From assembly GCA_021826315.1 (NCBI GenBank), contig JAKAZZ010000023.1:1-36017 (forward strand): a stretch of 36,017 nucleotides of DNA, in the 5' to 3' direction. The stretch is from Actinomycetes bacterium (GTDB lineage: Bacteria > Actinomycetota > Acidimicrobiia > Acidimicrobiales > Acidimicrobiaceae). The notes beneath the pieces are model-generated. The model made no database searches. It saw only the letters and a list, made by a program, of their open reading frames with translations, and was not told where the DNA came from. Below are positions 1 through 9,465 of this stretch, one piece after another (positions within the stretch are counted from its first letter, which is position 1; every line of letters starts with the position of its first letter). A program made the position numbers and the translations under genes.

Positions 1-51
1 AGTCGGCGTCGACCACTCGTCGCTGAAAGATAAACGGAGCAAGTTGGAGAG
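1..51 (+). other. Sequence upstream of tuf
   Basis: This probably contains the end of the upstream gene (fusA is expected by gene order). One frame reads SRRRPLVAER then TAA at 31-33 and another ends at TGA near 22-24, so the true one cannot be decided. CGGAGC and TTGGAGAG supply the tuf ribosome binding site. Confidence 0.3.
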
Positions 52-1239
52 ATGGCAAAGCAAAAATTTGAGCGCCTCAAGCCACACGTGAATATTGGTA
101 CCATGGGCCACATTGACCATGGTAAGACAACACTCACAGCTGCGATCACTAAGACATTGGCAGATCGCAACCCTGGCGTAAAGTTCACACCATTCGATCA
201 GATCGATAAGGCACCAGAAGAAAGAGCTCGTGGTATAACGATTTCGATCGCGCACGTAGAATACGAGACGGAGAATCGTCACTACGCGCACGTTGACATG
301 CCAGGGCACGCTGACTATATCAAGAACATGATCACCGGTGCCGCTCAGGTTGACGGAGCAATCTTGGTTGTTTCCGCCGCTGACGGTCCCATGCCACAGA
401 CTCGCGAGCACGTTTTGCTCGCTCGTCAGGTAGGTGTGCCATACATCGTTGTAGCTCTTAACAAGTCCGACATGGTCGACGATGAAGAGCTTCTCGACTT
501 GGTTGAGTTGGAAGTTCGTGAGCTGCTCAATGAATACGATTTTCCAGGCGACGACACTCCTGTCGTTCGTGTCTCGGCCCTCAAGGCTCTCGAAGGAGAT
601 GCAGAGTGGCAGGATCGTATCGTTGAGTTAATGGCACAAGTTGACTCATACATTCCTGAGCCAGAGCGTGCCATAGATCGTCCGTTCCTCATGCCAATCG
701 AAGACGTATTCACCATCCAAGGCCGCGGTACAGTTGTTACTGGTAAGGTTGAGCGCGGTGTTGTACACATCTCCGATGAAGTTGAGATCGTAGGATTGCG
801 GGATACTCAAAAGACTGTTTGCACCGGTGTTGAAATGTTCAATAAGCTTCTCGACGAGGGTCGTGCCGGTGACAACGTAGGAGTCCTTCTACGTGGTACC
901 AAGAAGAACGACGTTGAGCGTGGTCAGGTTCTCTGCAAGCCAGGTTCCATTACACCTCACGCGTCCTTCGAGGCGAACATTTATGTTCTAACCAAGGATG
1001 AGGGAGGCCGTCATAAGCCATTCTTCAACAACTACCGACCACAGTTCTACTTCCGTACAACTGACGTAACCGGAACCATTACTCTCCCAGAGGGCAAGGA
1101 AATGGTTGTTCCTGGTGACAACATCACCATTACGGTTGAGCTTCAGAAGCCAATCGCTATGGATGAGGGTCTTCGTTTCGCTATCCGCGAGGGTGGACGA
1201 ACCGTCGGCGCAGGCGCTGTAACCAAGATCATTAAGTAG
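52..1239 (+). CDS. tuf: Elongation factor Tu
   Basis: GTPase that carries aminoacyl-tRNA to the ribosomal A site in the cytoplasm. At 395 aa it has the usual full length. The GTP-binding motifs are intact: P-loop GHIDHGKT (19-26), switch I RGITI (60-64), DMPGH (82-86, containing the catalytic His), NKSD (137-140) and SALKAL near 175. The C-terminus ends [11 protein letters not shown], as in the family. The positions that hold Cys in E. coli (DCPGH and NKCD) are Met and Ser here; non-Cys residues at these sites are common in actinobacteria. GGAG lies just before the ATG. The gene has its own downstream terminator, so it is not simply read through into rpsJ. The identification is certain. Confidence 0.99.
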   Translation: MAKQKFERLKPHVNIGTMGHIDHGKTTLTAAITKTLADRNPGVKFTPFDQIDKAPEERARGITISIAHVEYETENRHYAHVDMPGHADYIKNMITGAAQVDGAILVVSAADGPMPQTREHVLLARQVGVPYIVVALNKSDMVDDEELLDLVELEVRELLNEYDFPGDDTPVVRVSALKALEGDAEWQDRIVELMAQVDSYIPEPERAIDRPFLMPIEDVFTIQGRGTVVTGKVERGVVHISDEVEIVGLRDTQKTVCTGVEMFNKLLDEGRAGDNVGVLLRGTKKNDVERGQVLCKPGSITPHASFEANIYVLTKDEGGRHKPFFNNYRPQFYFRTTDVTGTITLPEGKEMVVPGDNITITVELQKPIAMDEGLRFAIREGGRTVGAGAVTKIIK

Positions 1240-1268
1240 TCTCGAGTAATTCTCGATTTCAAGGTACG

Positions 1269-1307
1269 TGGTCGGCATCCTTAATTGGGTGCCGACCATT
1301 TTGTTTT
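1269..1307 (+). terminator. Intrinsic terminator after tuf
   Basis: An 11-bp stem with one G-T pair (GGTCGGCATCC, 1270-1280, with GGGTGCCGACC, 1287-1297) and a 6-nt loop is followed by ATTTTGTTTT. It separates tuf from the S10 operon. Confidence 0.85.
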
Positions 1308-1356
1308 AGGCATTATGCTGTTAGAGCGTTTTGTTAAATTTTTGTAAGGATTTCTG

Positions 1357-1683
1357 ATGGCAGATAACTCGAAGCAGAGGATTCGTATTCGCTTGAAGGC
1401 GTATGATGCAGCGATTCTTGACGCCTCGACTCGTAAGATTGTTGATACGGTTTTGCGTACCGATGCAAAGGTCAAGGGACCTGTCCCGCTGCCTACCGAA
1501 ACCTCGCGGTATACAGTGATTAGATCTCCACATAAGCATAAGGACTCTCGCGAGCACTTTGAGATGAGAGTGCACAAGAGGCTTCTTGACATTGTGGAGC
1601 ATACCCCAAAGACTGTTGATTCTTTGCAGAGACTAGATGTTCCTGCAGGTGTCGACATCGAAATTAAGGTCCAGTCCCTATAA
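1357..1683 (+). CDS. rpsJ: Ribosomal protein uS10 (NusE)
   Basis: Small-subunit head protein and first gene of the S10 operon. It also acts as NusE in transcription antitermination together with NusB. The 108 aa include IRIRLKAYD near the N-terminus and the loop [15 protein letters not shown] (about 57-71) that is diagnostic for the family. The first few residues (MADNSKQ) are a short extension. AAGGA at 1346-1350 lies 6 nt before the ATG. Unlike the other genes of the operon, it is separated from the next gene by 177 nt containing a terminator-like hairpin. Confidence 0.98.
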   Translation: MADNSKQRIRIRLKAYDAAILDASTRKIVDTVLRTDAKVKGPVPLPTETSRYTVIRSPHKHKDSREHFEMRVHKRLLDIVEHTPKTVDSLQRLDVPAGVDIEIKVQSL

Positions 1684-1860
1684 GGGTATTAGTGGCAGAT
1701 AATGCCAAATAGATTTGATGGCTTTGACGTCTGGGTAGGCCGAAAGGAACCGCCTGGCAAACAGATGGCAGAGCTCCGCCGATAGGCGGAGTTTTTGTTT
1801 GCAAGTTAGGTCATCAATAACCGGAATTCCGGATTTAGATAAACAAGGAAAGCTCAGGAA
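1684..1860 (+). promoter_or_regulatory. Long rpsJ-rplC spacer, possible leader
   Basis: This 177-nt gap lies inside an otherwise tightly packed operon. In order it holds short pairing segments (AGGC 1737-1740 with GCCT 1752-1755, flanked by TCTG/CAGA), the terminator-like hairpin at 1774-1800, and a 12-bp palindrome CCGGAATTCCGG at 1821-1832. AAGGA at 1845-1849 precedes rplC. It could be an attenuator for rplC and downstream genes or a site that separates rpsJ from them. No clear -10/-35 pair is visible. The regulatory role is inference. Confidence 0.45.
1774..1800 (+). terminator. Terminator-like hairpin inside S10 operon
   Basis: A perfect 7-bp stem (CTCCGCC 1774-1780, loop GATA, GGCGGAG 1785-1791) is followed directly by TTTTTGTTT. 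It has all the parts of an intrinsic terminator, yet lies between two genes expected to be co-transcribed, so partial termination or attenuation is likely. Confidence 0.65.
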
Positions 1861-2502
1861 ATGGCAACCAAGGCTCTGATAGGCAAGAAGCTGGGTATGA
1901 CGCAGGTTTGGGATGACCAAAACCGTGTAATACCGGTAACTGTCGTCAAGGTTGACCCAATGAGGGTCATGAGGGTTAAGCAACCCTCCACTGACGGTTA
2001 TTCGGCACTTATGGTTACTTACGGTACCAAAGATGCCCGCAAAGTAAATCGTCCCGAAGCGGGCGTCTTCCACAAGGCCGGCGTAGAGCCGGGTGTGGAG
2101 GTTTTAGAGTTTCGTCTCGACGATGTCTCTGGATATTCAGCTGGTAGCGAATTTGGCGTAGAAATCTGGCAGAGTGGTGACTTCGTTGACGTAACAGGTA
2201 CGTCTAAGGGTCACGGATTCTCCGGAGGAATGAAGCGTCACAATTTCAAGGGTCAGAAGGCCTCGCACGGTAACCATAAAAAGCACAGAGCGCCTGGTTC
2301 TATTGGCGCCTGTTCCACTCCTGCTCGTGTCTTCAAGGGTACGCGCATGGCTGGTCAATACGGTAGCGACAAGGTGACGACACAAAACCTCAAAGTAGTC
2401 AAGGCTGACACCGAACGAGGAATCTTGCTCATCAAGGGCGCGATTCCCGGAGCTAAAGGCTCCTCTGTAGTCGTACGTGACGCCGTTAAGGGCGGGAGAT
2501 AG
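1861..2502 (+). CDS. rplC: Ribosomal protein uL3
   Basis: Early-assembling large-subunit protein whose extended loop reaches the peptidyl transferase centre. It is 213 aa, the usual length. The conserved loop runs from about 113 to 168, with GHGFSGGMKRHNFKG, HRAPGSIG and TPARVFKG. The segment GSIGACSTP lacks the glutamines found in E. coli GSIGQNQTP, the region methylated by PrmB, so that modification is not expected here. AAGGA lies about 11 nt before the ATG. It starts after the 177-nt leader and runs 2 nt short of rplD. Confidence 0.98.
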   Translation: MATKALIGKKLGMTQVWDDQNRVIPVTVVKVDPMRVMRVKQPSTDGYSALMVTYGTKDARKVNRPEAGVFHKAGVEPGVEVLEFRLDDVSGYSAGSEFGVEIWQSGDFVDVTGTSKGHGFSGGMKRHNFKGQKASHGNHKKHRAPGSIGACSTPARVFKGTRMAGQYGSDKVTTQNLKVVKADTERGILLIKGAIPGAKGSSVVVRDAVKGGR

Positions 2503-2504
2503 TT

Positions 2505-3197
2505 ATGTCAAATGTTACTCATGAAGTTGTCCTTAACTCCTATGCAGCTCCGCTGGTAGACCAAGAGGGAAATAAGATCGGTGACGTAGAGCTGAATCCA
2601 GCCATCTTCGGTTACACGCCAAACATTCCTCTCATACACCAAGTAGTCGTCGCACAGTTGGCTGCTGCTCGAAGAGGCACTCAATCCACCAAGACACGTT
2701 CTGAAGTTCGTGGTGGTGGACGTAAGCCTTTCCGTCAAAAGGGAACAGGCCGTGCCCGTCAGGGTTCAACCCGTGCGCCCCACTGGGCTGGCGGCGGCGT
2801 AGCTCTTGGTCCAAAGCCAAGGCTCTACACCCAGCGAACTCCTAAGAAAATGAAGCGAGCTGCTCTCTACCACTCCCTCTCCGATAGGGCTTCTGCGAAT
2901 GCGATTGTGGTAGTTGATTCGTTCAACTATGAGGAGCCAAAGACCAAAATCGGCCTCTCCTTCTTAGCCAATGCGGGCCTTGCTGGTAAGAAGATTCTTC
3001 TCGTAGTCGATCCATATGAGTACAACTTGGTTAGAACCTTTTCCAATCTGCCTTTGGTGCGTTTGATTGATGAGGCTGAGTTGAATCCGTATGACGTTTT
3101 ATGGTCCGATGTCGTGGTCTTTGACAAGTCAACGCTTCTCGGTGATGACGAAGGTGACGACGATGGTGACGACGTTGAAGAAGAGGAAGCTAAGTAA
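2505..3197 (+). CDS. rplD: Ribosomal protein uL4 with acidic tail
   Basis: Large-subunit protein whose loop helps form the exit-tunnel constriction. In E. coli it is also the autoregulator of the S10 operon. The tunnel loop is seen at about 68-98 ([18 protein letters not shown], then [11 protein letters not shown]). The 230-aa length exceeds the usual 200-215 because of a C-terminal tail (about 214-230) made almost only of Asp, Glu and Gly. That tail is coded by three imperfect 12-nt repeats at 3141-3176. The gene is spaced 2 nt from both neighbours. Whether L4 represses this operon here is unknown, although the hairpin before rplC would be a candidate target. Confidence 0.98.
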   Translation: MSNVTHEVVLNSYAAPLVDQEGNKIGDVELNPAIFGYTPNIPLIHQVVVAQLAAARRGTQSTKTRSEVRGGGRKPFRQKGTGRARQGSTRAPHWAGGGVALGPKPRLYTQRTPKKMKRAALYHSLSDRASANAIVVVDSFNYEEPKTKIGLSFLANAGLAGKKILLVVDPYEYNLVRTFSNLPLVRLIDEAELNPYDVLWSDVVVFDKSTLLGDDEGDDDGDDVEEEEAK

Positions 3198-3199
3198 TC

Positions 3200-3487
3200 A
3201 TGGCGAGCGCATATTCAATCATCATCAAGCCGGTGATTTCGGAGAAGGCATTCGGCCTTTCTGAGAGCAACGTGTATACCTTTATCGTCGATCGTAGAGC
3301 CAATAAGGTTGAGATCGGTAAAGCAGTTGAGGAGATCTTCTCCGTCAAAGTTGCCAAGGTAAACACGACTAACCGTAAGGGAAAGCGTCGTCGCAATCCG
3401 CGTACCGGTCTTTACTCGCAAATGTCCACTACGAAAAGAGCGATGGTTACCCTCAAAGAGGGTCAGATCGACATCTACCAGAGATAG
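3200..3487 (+). CDS. rplW: Ribosomal protein uL23
   Basis: Protein at the tunnel exit that forms the docking site for trigger factor and SRP. It is 95 aa. Family features are [10 protein letters not shown] near the N-terminus, [14 protein letters not shown] in the middle and the basic loop [13 protein letters not shown]. The ATG follows the rplD stop after 2 nt, suggesting translational coupling. Confidence 0.97.
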   Translation: MASAYSIIIKPVISEKAFGLSESNVYTFIVDRRANKVEIGKAVEEIFSVKVAKVNTTNRKGKRRRNPRTGLYSQMSTTKRAMVTLKEGQIDIYQR

Positions 3488-3499
3488 AGGTTTTTTAAG

Positions 3500-4336
3500 A
3501 TGGCAATACGAAAAAGAAAGCCAACGAGCCCTGGTCGTAGATTCCAAACGAGCTCTGACTTTTCTGAGATAACTAAAGTTCGTCCTGAGAAGTCGCTCCT
3601 CGCTTCGAAGAGTGGCACCGGAGGACGCAACGTTCACGGACGTAAGACTTCGCGACATAAGGGTGGCGGTCACAAGCAGCAGTATCGTTTGATTGACTTC
3701 AAGCGTCGCAAGGATGGAGTCCCAGCCAAGGTAGCGGCGATCGAATACGATCCAAACCGCAACGCCCGTATCGCACTGCTTCACTATCTCGATGGTGAGA
3801 AGGCCTATATTTTGGCTCCTAATCGCCTCAAGGTTGGCGAATTGGTGGAGTCAGGTCCAGCGGCCGACATCCGCGTCGGGAATGCACTACCTTTGCGTAA
3901 CATCCCCGTTGGTACGGTTGTTCACAACGTCGAATTGAAGCCGGGACAGGGTGGAAAGCTTGCACGCAGTGCTGGTCTTTCGATCCAGCTCGTGGCGAAG
4001 GAAGGCGATTACGCTACGCTGCGTCTCCCATCCACCGAAATGCGCAGAGTTCCTATTGATTGCCGCGCAACGGTCGGTGAGGTTGGCAACGCCGAGCACG
4101 AGCTTATTTCGATCGGTAAAGCTGGTCGAAATCGTTGGAAGGGCGTTCGTCCTCAAACACGTGGTGTCGCTATGAACCCAGTCGACCACCCACTCGGTGG
4201 TGGAGAAGGAAAGACCTCCGGTGGACGGCATCCTGTATCACCATGGGGTAAGCCAGAAGGAAGAACGCGTTCACGTCGTAAGGCTAGTGACGCAATGATT
4301 ATTAGACGTCGCCGCGGTCGCGGTGCAAGGCGCTAG
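3500..4336 (+). CDS. rplB: Ribosomal protein uL2
   Basis: Highly conserved large-subunit protein needed for subunit joining and peptidyl transferase activity. It is 278 aa. The C-terminal segment [20 protein letters not shown] contains His230, equivalent to the functionally important His229 of E. coli. The basic tail [10 protein letters not shown] and the N-terminal segment [19 protein letters not shown] also match the family. AGAGG precedes the ATG. It lies 12 nt after rplW and 15 nt before rpsS. Confidence 0.99.
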   Translation: MAIRKRKPTSPGRRFQTSSDFSEITKVRPEKSLLASKSGTGGRNVHGRKTSRHKGGGHKQQYRLIDFKRRKDGVPAKVAAIEYDPNRNARIALLHYLDGEKAYILAPNRLKVGELVESGPAADIRVGNALPLRNIPVGTVVHNVELKPGQGGKLARSAGLSIQLVAKEGDYATLRLPSTEMRRVPIDCRATVGEVGNAEHELISIGKAGRNRWKGVRPQTRGVAMNPVDHPLGGGEGKTSGGRHPVSPWGKPEGRTRSRRKASDAMIIRRRRGRGARR

Positions 4337-4351
4337 GAAGGTTAACGTAAC

Positions 4352-4633
4352 ATGGCACGTAGCCTCAAGAAGGGCCCCTTCGTTGACTCGCACCTTCTGA
4401 AGAAGGTAGACGATCAAAATGCAAAGGGCGAGAAGAAGGTCATTAAGACTTGGTCGAGAAGGTCGACGATCATCCCTGATATGATCGGCCACACGATCGC
4501 CGTTCACGATGGTCGCAAGCACATCCCGGTCTATGTAACAGAGTCGATGGTCGGTCATAAGCTGGGCGAGTTCAGTCCTACCAGGACGTTCAAATACCAC
4601 GCCGGTCAGGAGAGGGCAGGTAAGAGAAGATGA
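4352..4633 (+). CDS. rpsS: Ribosomal protein uS19
   Basis: Small-subunit head protein that contacts S13 and the A-site tRNA region. It is 93 aa, starts [16 protein letters not shown] and contains [20 protein letters not shown] and [15 protein letters not shown], all diagnostic. GGAAGG lies upstream of the ATG. The stop overlaps the rplV start by ATGA. Confidence 0.98.
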   Translation: MARSLKKGPFVDSHLLKKVDDQNAKGEKKVIKTWSRRSTIIPDMIGHTIAVHDGRKHIPVYVTESMVGHKLGEFSPTRTFKYHAGQERAGKRR

Positions 4634-5280
4634 CAACTGCTACTAATTCAGGCGTCCGCGCTGTACTTCGTGGCTATCGTATGTCAGCCTCGAAGGTGCG
4701 GGAAGTTCTCGACCTTATCCGCGGAAAAGATATTATCTCGGCCCGCGACATTCTGGTTTATACCGATCGTGGAGCCGCGAAAGCGGTTCTGAAGCTTCTC
4801 GCTTCAGCAGTAGCCAATGCAGAACATAACAACGGTATTCCTGGTGATGAGTTGTATGTTGCCGCTTGTTATGCCGACGAGGGTGTAACGATGAAGCGCT
4901 TCAGTGCAAGAGCTCGTGGTCGTGCGGCTCAGATCCTCAAAAGGACTAGCCACATCACGATCATCGTAGATCGCATGGACGATCGTAAGATCGCCGATGT
5001 AATTCGCAAGCGCAATAACGATGAAGCGAAGCGTCAAGCTAGGCGTTCTGCCAGAGTTCGTGCTTCGAGTCCGAGCAAGGATCAGATCGAGGAGAGTCAA
5101 GTTGAGGCCTCTGAAGATGAGCTTCTCGAGATTGAAGACGTGGCTGTGACCGAAGTCGTTGAGACCAACGTTGCGGTCGAAACTGTTGCGGCAGAGAGTG
5201 TTGTTGAGGCGGATGCAACTGAGACCTCTAGTGAGGCTGAAGTAGTAGATAGCGCCGAAGTAGAAGGTGAGAGCAAGTAA
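4630..5280 (+). CDS. rplV: Ribosomal protein uL22, long acidic tail
   Basis: Large-subunit protein whose beta-hairpin lines the exit tunnel. The L22 core occupies about residues 5-118 ([20 protein letters not shown] at the start, [20 protein letters not shown] near the hairpin). The usual length is 110-125 aa; this protein has 216. The extra segment is basic and Ala/Arg-rich at 128-146 and then about 70 residues rich in Glu, Val, Ala, Ser and Thr, probably disordered. It starts inside the rpsS stop (ATGA) and its stop shares one base with the rpsC start (TAATG), so the long tail is in frame and not an artefact of a missed stop. Confidence 0.97.
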   Translation: MTTATNSGVRAVLRGYRMSASKVREVLDLIRGKDIISARDILVYTDRGAAKAVLKLLASAVANAEHNNGIPGDELYVAACYADEGVTMKRFSARARGRAAQILKRTSHITIIVDRMDDRKIADVIRKRNNDEAKRQARRSARVRASSPSKDQIEESQVEASEDELLEIEDVAVTEVVETNVAVETVAAESVVEADATETSSEAEVVDSAEVEGESK

Positions 5281-6122
5281 TGGGGCAGAAGGTAAATCCT
5301 TACGGCTTTCGACTTGGCGTTACTACTAAGTGGAAGTCGACTTGGTTCGAGGATAAGAATTACAAAGAGACCGTCCTTCAGGATTGGCAAATTCGTAACT
5401 TCTTGACGAAGAGGCTTGAGACTCTACAGCTTTCTCGCGTAGAGATCGAGCGCAAGCGCGGTGACATTCGAGTCGATATCTTTTCGTCCAAGGTTGGTCC
5501 TATCGTTGGACATCAGGGTAAGAACATAGAGAAGATTCGCCACGAGCTTGGTGCGTTGATCGGTGACGAGAAGGTTCAGCTAAACGTCAAGGAGATTGCC
5601 CAGCCAGAGTTGGATGCGGCTTTAGTAGCTCAGAACATCGCTGATCAGCTAGCACGCCGAGTCTCGTTCAGGCGAGCGATGAAGCGATCGATGCAACTCG
5701 TCGAGCGTTCCGGTGGGCAGGGTGTCAAGATTCAGTGCTCCGGTCGTCTTGGTGGAGCCGAAATGGCTCGAAAGGAGTCATATCGAGAGGGACGTGTTCC
5801 TCTACATACCCTTCGTGCCGATATTGACTACGGTTTTCGTGAAGCTCGTACGACCTTCGGTCGCATTGGTGTGAAGGTATGGATCTACAAGGGCGATATC
5901 GTACCCTACCGAGTACCTAGCGCTCAGGAGACCCCAGTCGTCGAGCCAGCCGCAAAGCCAAAGCGTGTCTCTGCTGGTGGAGGACGTCGCAACAGCGAGC
6001 GTCGTAGCACCGGTGGGTCGGAAGATCAGCTTGAGAAGTTGCTAGATCGTAGCGAGGATCTAGAGAGAAAAGTACGTCCGGAGTCGCACGAAGCGGCCCA
6101 CTTCAAGCGGGAGACTGATTAG
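5280..6122 (+). CDS. rpsC: Ribosomal protein uS3
   Basis: Small-subunit head protein at the mRNA entry site. It starts [14 protein letters not shown]. The type-2 KH domain has its GxxG loop at GHQG (77-80), and the S3 C-terminal domain follows ([20 protein letters not shown], about 155-175). At 280 aa it is longer than the E. coli protein (233). The extension beyond about residue 216 is hydrophilic, with a Gly/Arg-rich stretch and a charged helix-like segment. The ATG overlaps the rplV stop by one base. Confidence 0.98.
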   Translation: MGQKVNPYGFRLGVTTKWKSTWFEDKNYKETVLQDWQIRNFLTKRLETLQLSRVEIERKRGDIRVDIFSSKVGPIVGHQGKNIEKIRHELGALIGDEKVQLNVKEIAQPELDAALVAQNIADQLARRVSFRRAMKRSMQLVERSGGQGVKIQCSGRLGGAEMARKESYREGRVPLHTLRADIDYGFREARTTFGRIGVKVWIYKGDIVPYRVPSAQETPVVEPAAKPKRVSAGGGRRNSERRSTGGSEDQLEKLLDRSEDLERKVRPESHEAAHFKRETD

Positions 6123-6124
6123 TC

Positions 6125-6556
6125 ATGTTGATGCCACGTAGGGTAAAGCACCGTAAGGTACAGCGAGGCCGTCGAGAAGGTTTGGCAAAGGGCGGCACCG
6201 AATTGAACTTCGGGGAATTCGGTATTCAGGCTCTTGAGTCCGGCTGGCTTACAGCCCGTCAGATCGAGTCAGCTCGTATCGCGATGACCCGTCACATACG
6301 TCGTGGTGGAAAGGTTTGGATTCGAGTTTTTCCAGATAAGCCGGTGACCCAGAAGCCTGCCGAGACGAGAATGGGTTCGGGTAAGGGTAACCCAGAATTT
6401 TGGGTTGCGGTGGTGAAGCCAGGTCGTATTTTGTTTGAGTTGAACGGCGTAAGCGAGGAATTGGCCCGCGGTGCTTTGGAGAGGGCGATTCAAAAGCTTC
6501 CATTCAAGGCCAGGTTTGTGGTTCGCGATTCGTTTTCCCATGAGAATGAGGTTTAG
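6125..6556 (+). CDS. rplP: Ribosomal protein uL16
   Basis: Large-subunit protein near the A site and the binding site of 5S rRNA. It is 143 aa. The start [15 protein letters not shown] matches the family ([11 protein letters not shown]), so the first ATG is chosen. Other matches are [15 protein letters not shown] and [15 protein letters not shown]. It lies 2 nt after rpsC and 2 nt before rpmC. Confidence 0.98.
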   Translation: MLMPRRVKHRKVQRGRREGLAKGGTELNFGEFGIQALESGWLTARQIESARIAMTRHIRRGGKVWIRVFPDKPVTQKPAETRMGSGKGNPEFWVAVVKPGRILFELNGVSEELARGALERAIQKLPFKARFVVRDSFSHENEV

Positions 6557-6558
6557 TC

Positions 6559-6765
6559 GTGTCTAAAGCATCTGAACTAAGAGAACTAGACGATGTCGAG
6601 TTGCGTGAACGTCTCGACCAAGATACCAAAGAGCTCTTTAATTTGCGCTTTGATTTGGCTACATCTTCCGTCGCCAATACGGCGAGGGTTGGATTGCTGA
6701 AGCGTGAGGTCGCTCGCATCAACACGCTTTTGAATCAGCGAGGGCGAGAGGCGGAAGGTAAGTAG
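6559..6765 (+). CDS. rpmC: Ribosomal protein uL29
   Basis: Small helical protein at the tunnel exit next to L23. It is 68 aa and starts with GTG. The family pattern is seen in [28 protein letters not shown] and the second helix with [15 protein letters not shown]-like sequence (here [18 protein letters not shown]). It is packed 2 nt from both neighbours. Confidence 0.96.
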   Translation: MSKASELRELDDVELRERLDQDTKELFNLRFDLATSSVANTARVGLLKREVARINTLLNQRGREAEGK

Positions 6766-6767
6766 CC

Positions 6768-7040
6768 ATGAGTGAAGAAGTTGAAGCAAGAAAGAATGGA
6801 CAGAAGGTTCGTGAGGGGATAGTAATCTCCGACGCTATGACAGACACAGTTGTTGTGGCCGTCATAGAGCGTGTACGTCACCCCCGTTATCGGAAGACAG
6901 TGCAACGGACTAAGAAGCTTTATGCCCACGATTCAAAGTTTGAGGCGAAGGTTGGGGACACCGTAAAGGTTGAAGAGACCCGTCCCCTCTCCAAGCTCAA
7001 GCGTTGGCGTGTAGTGGAGATTGTGGAGCGTGCTCGATGA
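6768..7040 (+). CDS. rpsQ: Ribosomal protein uS17
   Basis: Small-subunit body protein with an OB fold that binds 16S rRNA early in assembly. It is 90 aa, with the family segments [36 protein letters not shown] and [20 protein letters not shown] short charged N-terminal extension (about 14 aa) is present. The stop overlaps the rplN start (ATGA). Confidence 0.97.
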   Translation: MSEEVEARKNGQKVREGIVISDAMTDTVVVAVIERVRHPRYRKTVQRTKKLYAHDSKFEAKVGDTVKVEETRPLSKLKRWRVVEIVERAR

Positions 7041-7405
7041 TACAGCAAGAGACGAGATTACGGGTTGCTGACAACTCGGGAGCTAAGGAAGTTCTCGTTA
7101 TCAAAGTTCTGGGAGGTTCGCGTAGACGATATGCGAGCATCGGAGATATCTTTGTTGCAACGGTGAAGGACGCTATTCCTGGCGCAAACGTGAAACGTGG
7201 CGATGTCGTCAAGTGTGTAGTGGTGCGTACTAAGAAGGAGAAGCGTCGTCCAGACGGTAGCTATATCCGTTTCGATGAGAATGCAGCAGTTATCATCAAC
7301 GATGCCATGCAACCACGAGGTACGCGTATCTTCGGCCCAGTCGGCCGTGAACTGCGCGATAAGAAGTTCATGAAGATTATTTCCTTAGCACCGGAGGTGC
7401 TCTAG
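7037..7405 (+). CDS. rplN: Ribosomal protein uL14
   Basis: Large-subunit protein at the subunit interface and a target of the silencing factor RsfS. From the ATG at 7037 it is 122 aa, exactly the family length, and starts [20 protein letters not shown] longer in-frame reading from 7004 would add 11 residues unlike uL14 and overlap rpsQ heavily, so it was not chosen. The start overlaps the rpsQ stop and the rplX ATG follows directly after the stop. Confidence 0.98.
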   Translation: MIQQETRLRVADNSGAKEVLVIKVLGGSRRRYASIGDIFVATVKDAIPGANVKRGDVVKCVVVRTKKEKRRPDGSYIRFDENAAVIINDAMQPRGTRIFGPVGRELRDKKFMKIISLAPEVL

Positions 7406-7711
7406 ATGAAGATTCGCAAGGGCGATACGGTGCGTGTGATGGCAGGTAAGGATAAGGGACGTGAAGGTTCCGTTATCCGTACCATCCCGAAAAAGGACAA
7501 GATCGTCGTCGAAAGAGTAAATGTCGCTAAGAAGCACCAAAAGCCGACATCGACGACCGAGCAAGGTTCGATTATCGAGAAGGACATGCCTATTTTTGCG
7601 GCTAGTGTCCAAATAGTTTGTCCTAAATGTGGTCCTGTGCGTGTTGGAGCACTTATCAAAGATGACGGCAAGAAGGTCCGTGTCTGCAAGCGATGCGGTG
7701 GTGAACTATGA
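7406..7711 (+). CDS. rplX: Ribosomal protein uL24 with zinc ribbon
   Basis: Assembly-initiator protein of the large subunit. The N-terminal KOW motif is [17 protein letters not shown] (about 5-21). The C-terminal half has two CxxC pairs, Cys72/Cys75 (CPKC) and Cys94/Cys97 (CKRC), which should bind zinc; many bacterial L24 proteins lack them. It is 101 aa. The ATG follows the rplN stop with no gap and the stop overlaps the rplE start (ATGA). Confidence 0.97.
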   Translation: MKIRKGDTVRVMAGKDKGREGSVIRTIPKKDKIVVERVNVAKKHQKPTSTTEQGSIIEKDMPIFAASVQIVCPKCGPVRVGALIKDDGKKVRVCKRCGGEL

Positions 7712-8274
7712 CAACTACTACTGAGATGCCCCGTTTGAAGGCGAAATACAACGAGGTTCTACGGGTTCAATTGAAGGACTCCCTTGGTCTTGGAAACATC
7801 ATGGAAGTTCCCAAGATGGAGAAGATTGTGATCAACATGGGTGTTGGTCGCGCTACGCAGCAGGCGTCGCTTCTTGAAGGTGCTGTTAGGGAGCTTGAGG
7901 TCATCACCGGTCAGAAGGCCGTTATTACCCGCGCCCGTAAGTCAGTCGCTGGGTTTAAGTTGCGTCAAGGTAATGCCATTGGTGTGAAGGTTACCCTTCG
8001 AGGCGACAAGATGTGGGAGTTCTTCGACCGTCTCGTCTCGCTTTCGATTCCCCGTATTCGTGACTTTCGTGGTTTGAACCCTAAGTCATTCGATGGCAGG
8101 GGAAACTACACCTTCGGAGTTACCGAGCAGTTGATCTTCCCTGAAATTGAATATGACAGGGTTGATGTAACGAGAGGTATGGATATTACCATCGTCACGA
8201 CTGCTAATACTGATGACCACGGTCGTGCGCTTTTGAGTGCGTTCGGTTTTCCTTTCAAGAGAGAGGGTCAATAA
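7708..8274 (+). CDS. rplE: Ribosomal protein uL5
   Basis: 5S rRNA-binding protein of the central protuberance. It is 188 aa. Diagnostic segments are [54 protein letters not shown] and the C-terminal half with [17 protein letters not shown]. The ATG overlaps the rplX stop, and rpsZ follows with no gap. Confidence 0.98.
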   Translation: MTTTTEMPRLKAKYNEVLRVQLKDSLGLGNIMEVPKMEKIVINMGVGRATQQASLLEGAVRELEVITGQKAVITRARKSVAGFKLRQGNAIGVKVTLRGDKMWEFFDRLVSLSIPRIRDFRGLNPKSFDGRGNYTFGVTEQLIFPEIEYDRVDVTRGMDITIVTTANTDDHGRALLSAFGFPFKREGQ

Positions 8275-8460
8275 ATGGCTAAAAAGGCTTTGATAGAGAA
8301 GCAAAGGCGCGTTGCTAAGTTCAAGACTCGCGCTTACACCAGATGTGGTCGTTGTGGTCGTCCTCATTCTGTATATCGTAAATTCGGCCTCTGCAGAATT
8401 TGCCTCCGAGTTATGGTTCACGCTGGTGAAGTTCCAGGTGTTACCAAGGCCAGCTGGTAG
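8275..8460 (+). CDS. rpsZ: Ribosomal protein uS14, zinc (type Z) form
   Basis: Small-subunit head protein. The 61-aa length and the cysteine pairs Cys24/Cys27 and Cys40/Cys43 (CGRC, CRIC) mark the short zinc-binding form; the zinc-free form is about 90-100 aa. It contains [20 protein letters not shown] and ends KASW, as expected. It directly follows rplE. Confidence 0.98.
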   Translation: MAKKALIEKQRRVAKFKTRAYTRCGRCGRPHSVYRKFGLCRICLRVMVHAGEVPGVTKASW

Positions 8461-8475
8461 GGGGTTGACAATATT

Positions 8476-8877
8476 ATGATGACGGATCCAATAGCAGATA
8501 TGTTGACTCGCATTCGAAATGCGAATACAGCAATGCACGATTCAGTTTCTATGCCGGCTTCGAAGCTCAAGAGCTCGTTGGCTGCCGTGTTGCAGCGCGA
8601 GGGTTATATCGAGGGTTTCGATGTCAAGGAGGTTGAGGGCAAGGCCGGTCAGGTTCTTGAGATTACCCTCAAGTACTCTTCGGAGAGAAAGCGCGTTATT
8701 TCGGGTATTCAGAGAATCTCGAAGCCAGGTCTACGCGTCTACTCAAGGGCGGAGGCTATTCCTCGAGTCCTAGGCGGTCTCGGGATTGCAGTGGTTTCCA
8801 CCTCTAAAGGTCTTATGACCGATCGCGAAGCACGTAGGCAAAAGATTGGTGGAGAGGTCGTCTGCTACGTTTGGTAG
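8476..8877 (+). CDS. rpsH: Ribosomal protein uS8
   Basis: Central 16S rRNA-binding protein and, in E. coli, the repressor of the spc operon. It is 133 aa. It starts [17 protein letters not shown]; two adjacent ATGs are possible, and the first is better spaced from the GGGGG at 8460-8464. The C-terminal half has [15 protein letters not shown]-like sequence ([16 protein letters not shown]) and ends VVCYVW. Confidence 0.97.
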   Translation: MMTDPIADMLTRIRNANTAMHDSVSMPASKLKSSLAAVLQREGYIEGFDVKEVEGKAGQVLEITLKYSSERKRVISGIQRISKPGLRVYSRAEAIPRVLGGLGIAVVSTSKGLMTDREARRQKIGGEVVCYVW

Positions 8878-8908
8878 CCGGCGACTCCGGTAAGGAGTTT
8901 GATTTCAA

Positions 8909-9451
8909 ATGTCACGTATCGGAAAGGTTCCAGTCGAGATACCTGGTGGCGTAAGCGTCCAGATCGATAATGGAAATTTTTTAAAGGTGTCAGGTCCTAA
9001 GGGTTCGCTCGAGAGAACGTTGCCTGGTGAGATTAGCATTAGACAAGATGCAAGTGTTTTGGTTGTAGAGAGGCCCAATGACGAACGTTTGTCAAAGGCT
9101 CTCCATGGTTTGTCGCGTACCCTTGTTTCCAACATGGTAAACGGTGTTGCGAGTGGCTTTTCCAAGGAGCTCGAGATTGTTGGGGTTGGCTATCGCGCAA
9201 TCCTCAAGAGTCCAACCGAGATCGAGATGGCCCTGGGCTTCTCGCATCCTGTAAAAGTTGTCGCCCCCGAGGGCATCGCTTTTGAGGTGCCGATACCTAC
9301 GCGAATCATCGTTAGAGGTATTGATAAGGAACTCGTGGGACAGGTAGCCGCAAATATTCGCAAGATTAGGAAGCCTGAACCTTACAAGGGTAAGGGTGTC
9401 CGCTATTCCGGAGAGAAGATTCTCCGTAAAGCTGGCAAGACAGGTAAGTAG
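8909..9451 (+). CDS. rplF: Ribosomal protein uL6
   Basis: Large-subunit protein near the L7/L12 stalk base and the sarcin-ricin loop. It is 180 aa, starts [15 protein letters not shown], has two repeated domains and carries the C-terminal signature [23 protein letters not shown] precedes the ATG with suitable spacing. It lies 31 nt after rpsH. Confidence 0.98.
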   Translation: MSRIGKVPVEIPGGVSVQIDNGNFLKVSGPKGSLERTLPGEISIRQDASVLVVERPNDERLSKALHGLSRTLVSNMVNGVASGFSKELEIVGVGYRAILKSPTEIEMALGFSHPVKVVAPEGIAFEVPIPTRIIVRGIDKELVGQVAANIRKIRKPEPYKGKGVRYSGEKILRKAGKTGK

Positions 9452-9465
9452 GGGCTGAAGTAGTT

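Noticed and set aside
5097-5390. Ser/Thr-rich reading frame opposite the L22 tail
   Set aside because: It is the complement of the repetitive Glu/Val-rich tail and has no ribosome binding site or family match.
7004-7036. Longer start for rplN
   Set aside because: It would overlap rpsQ by more than 30 nt and exceed the fixed 122-aa family length.
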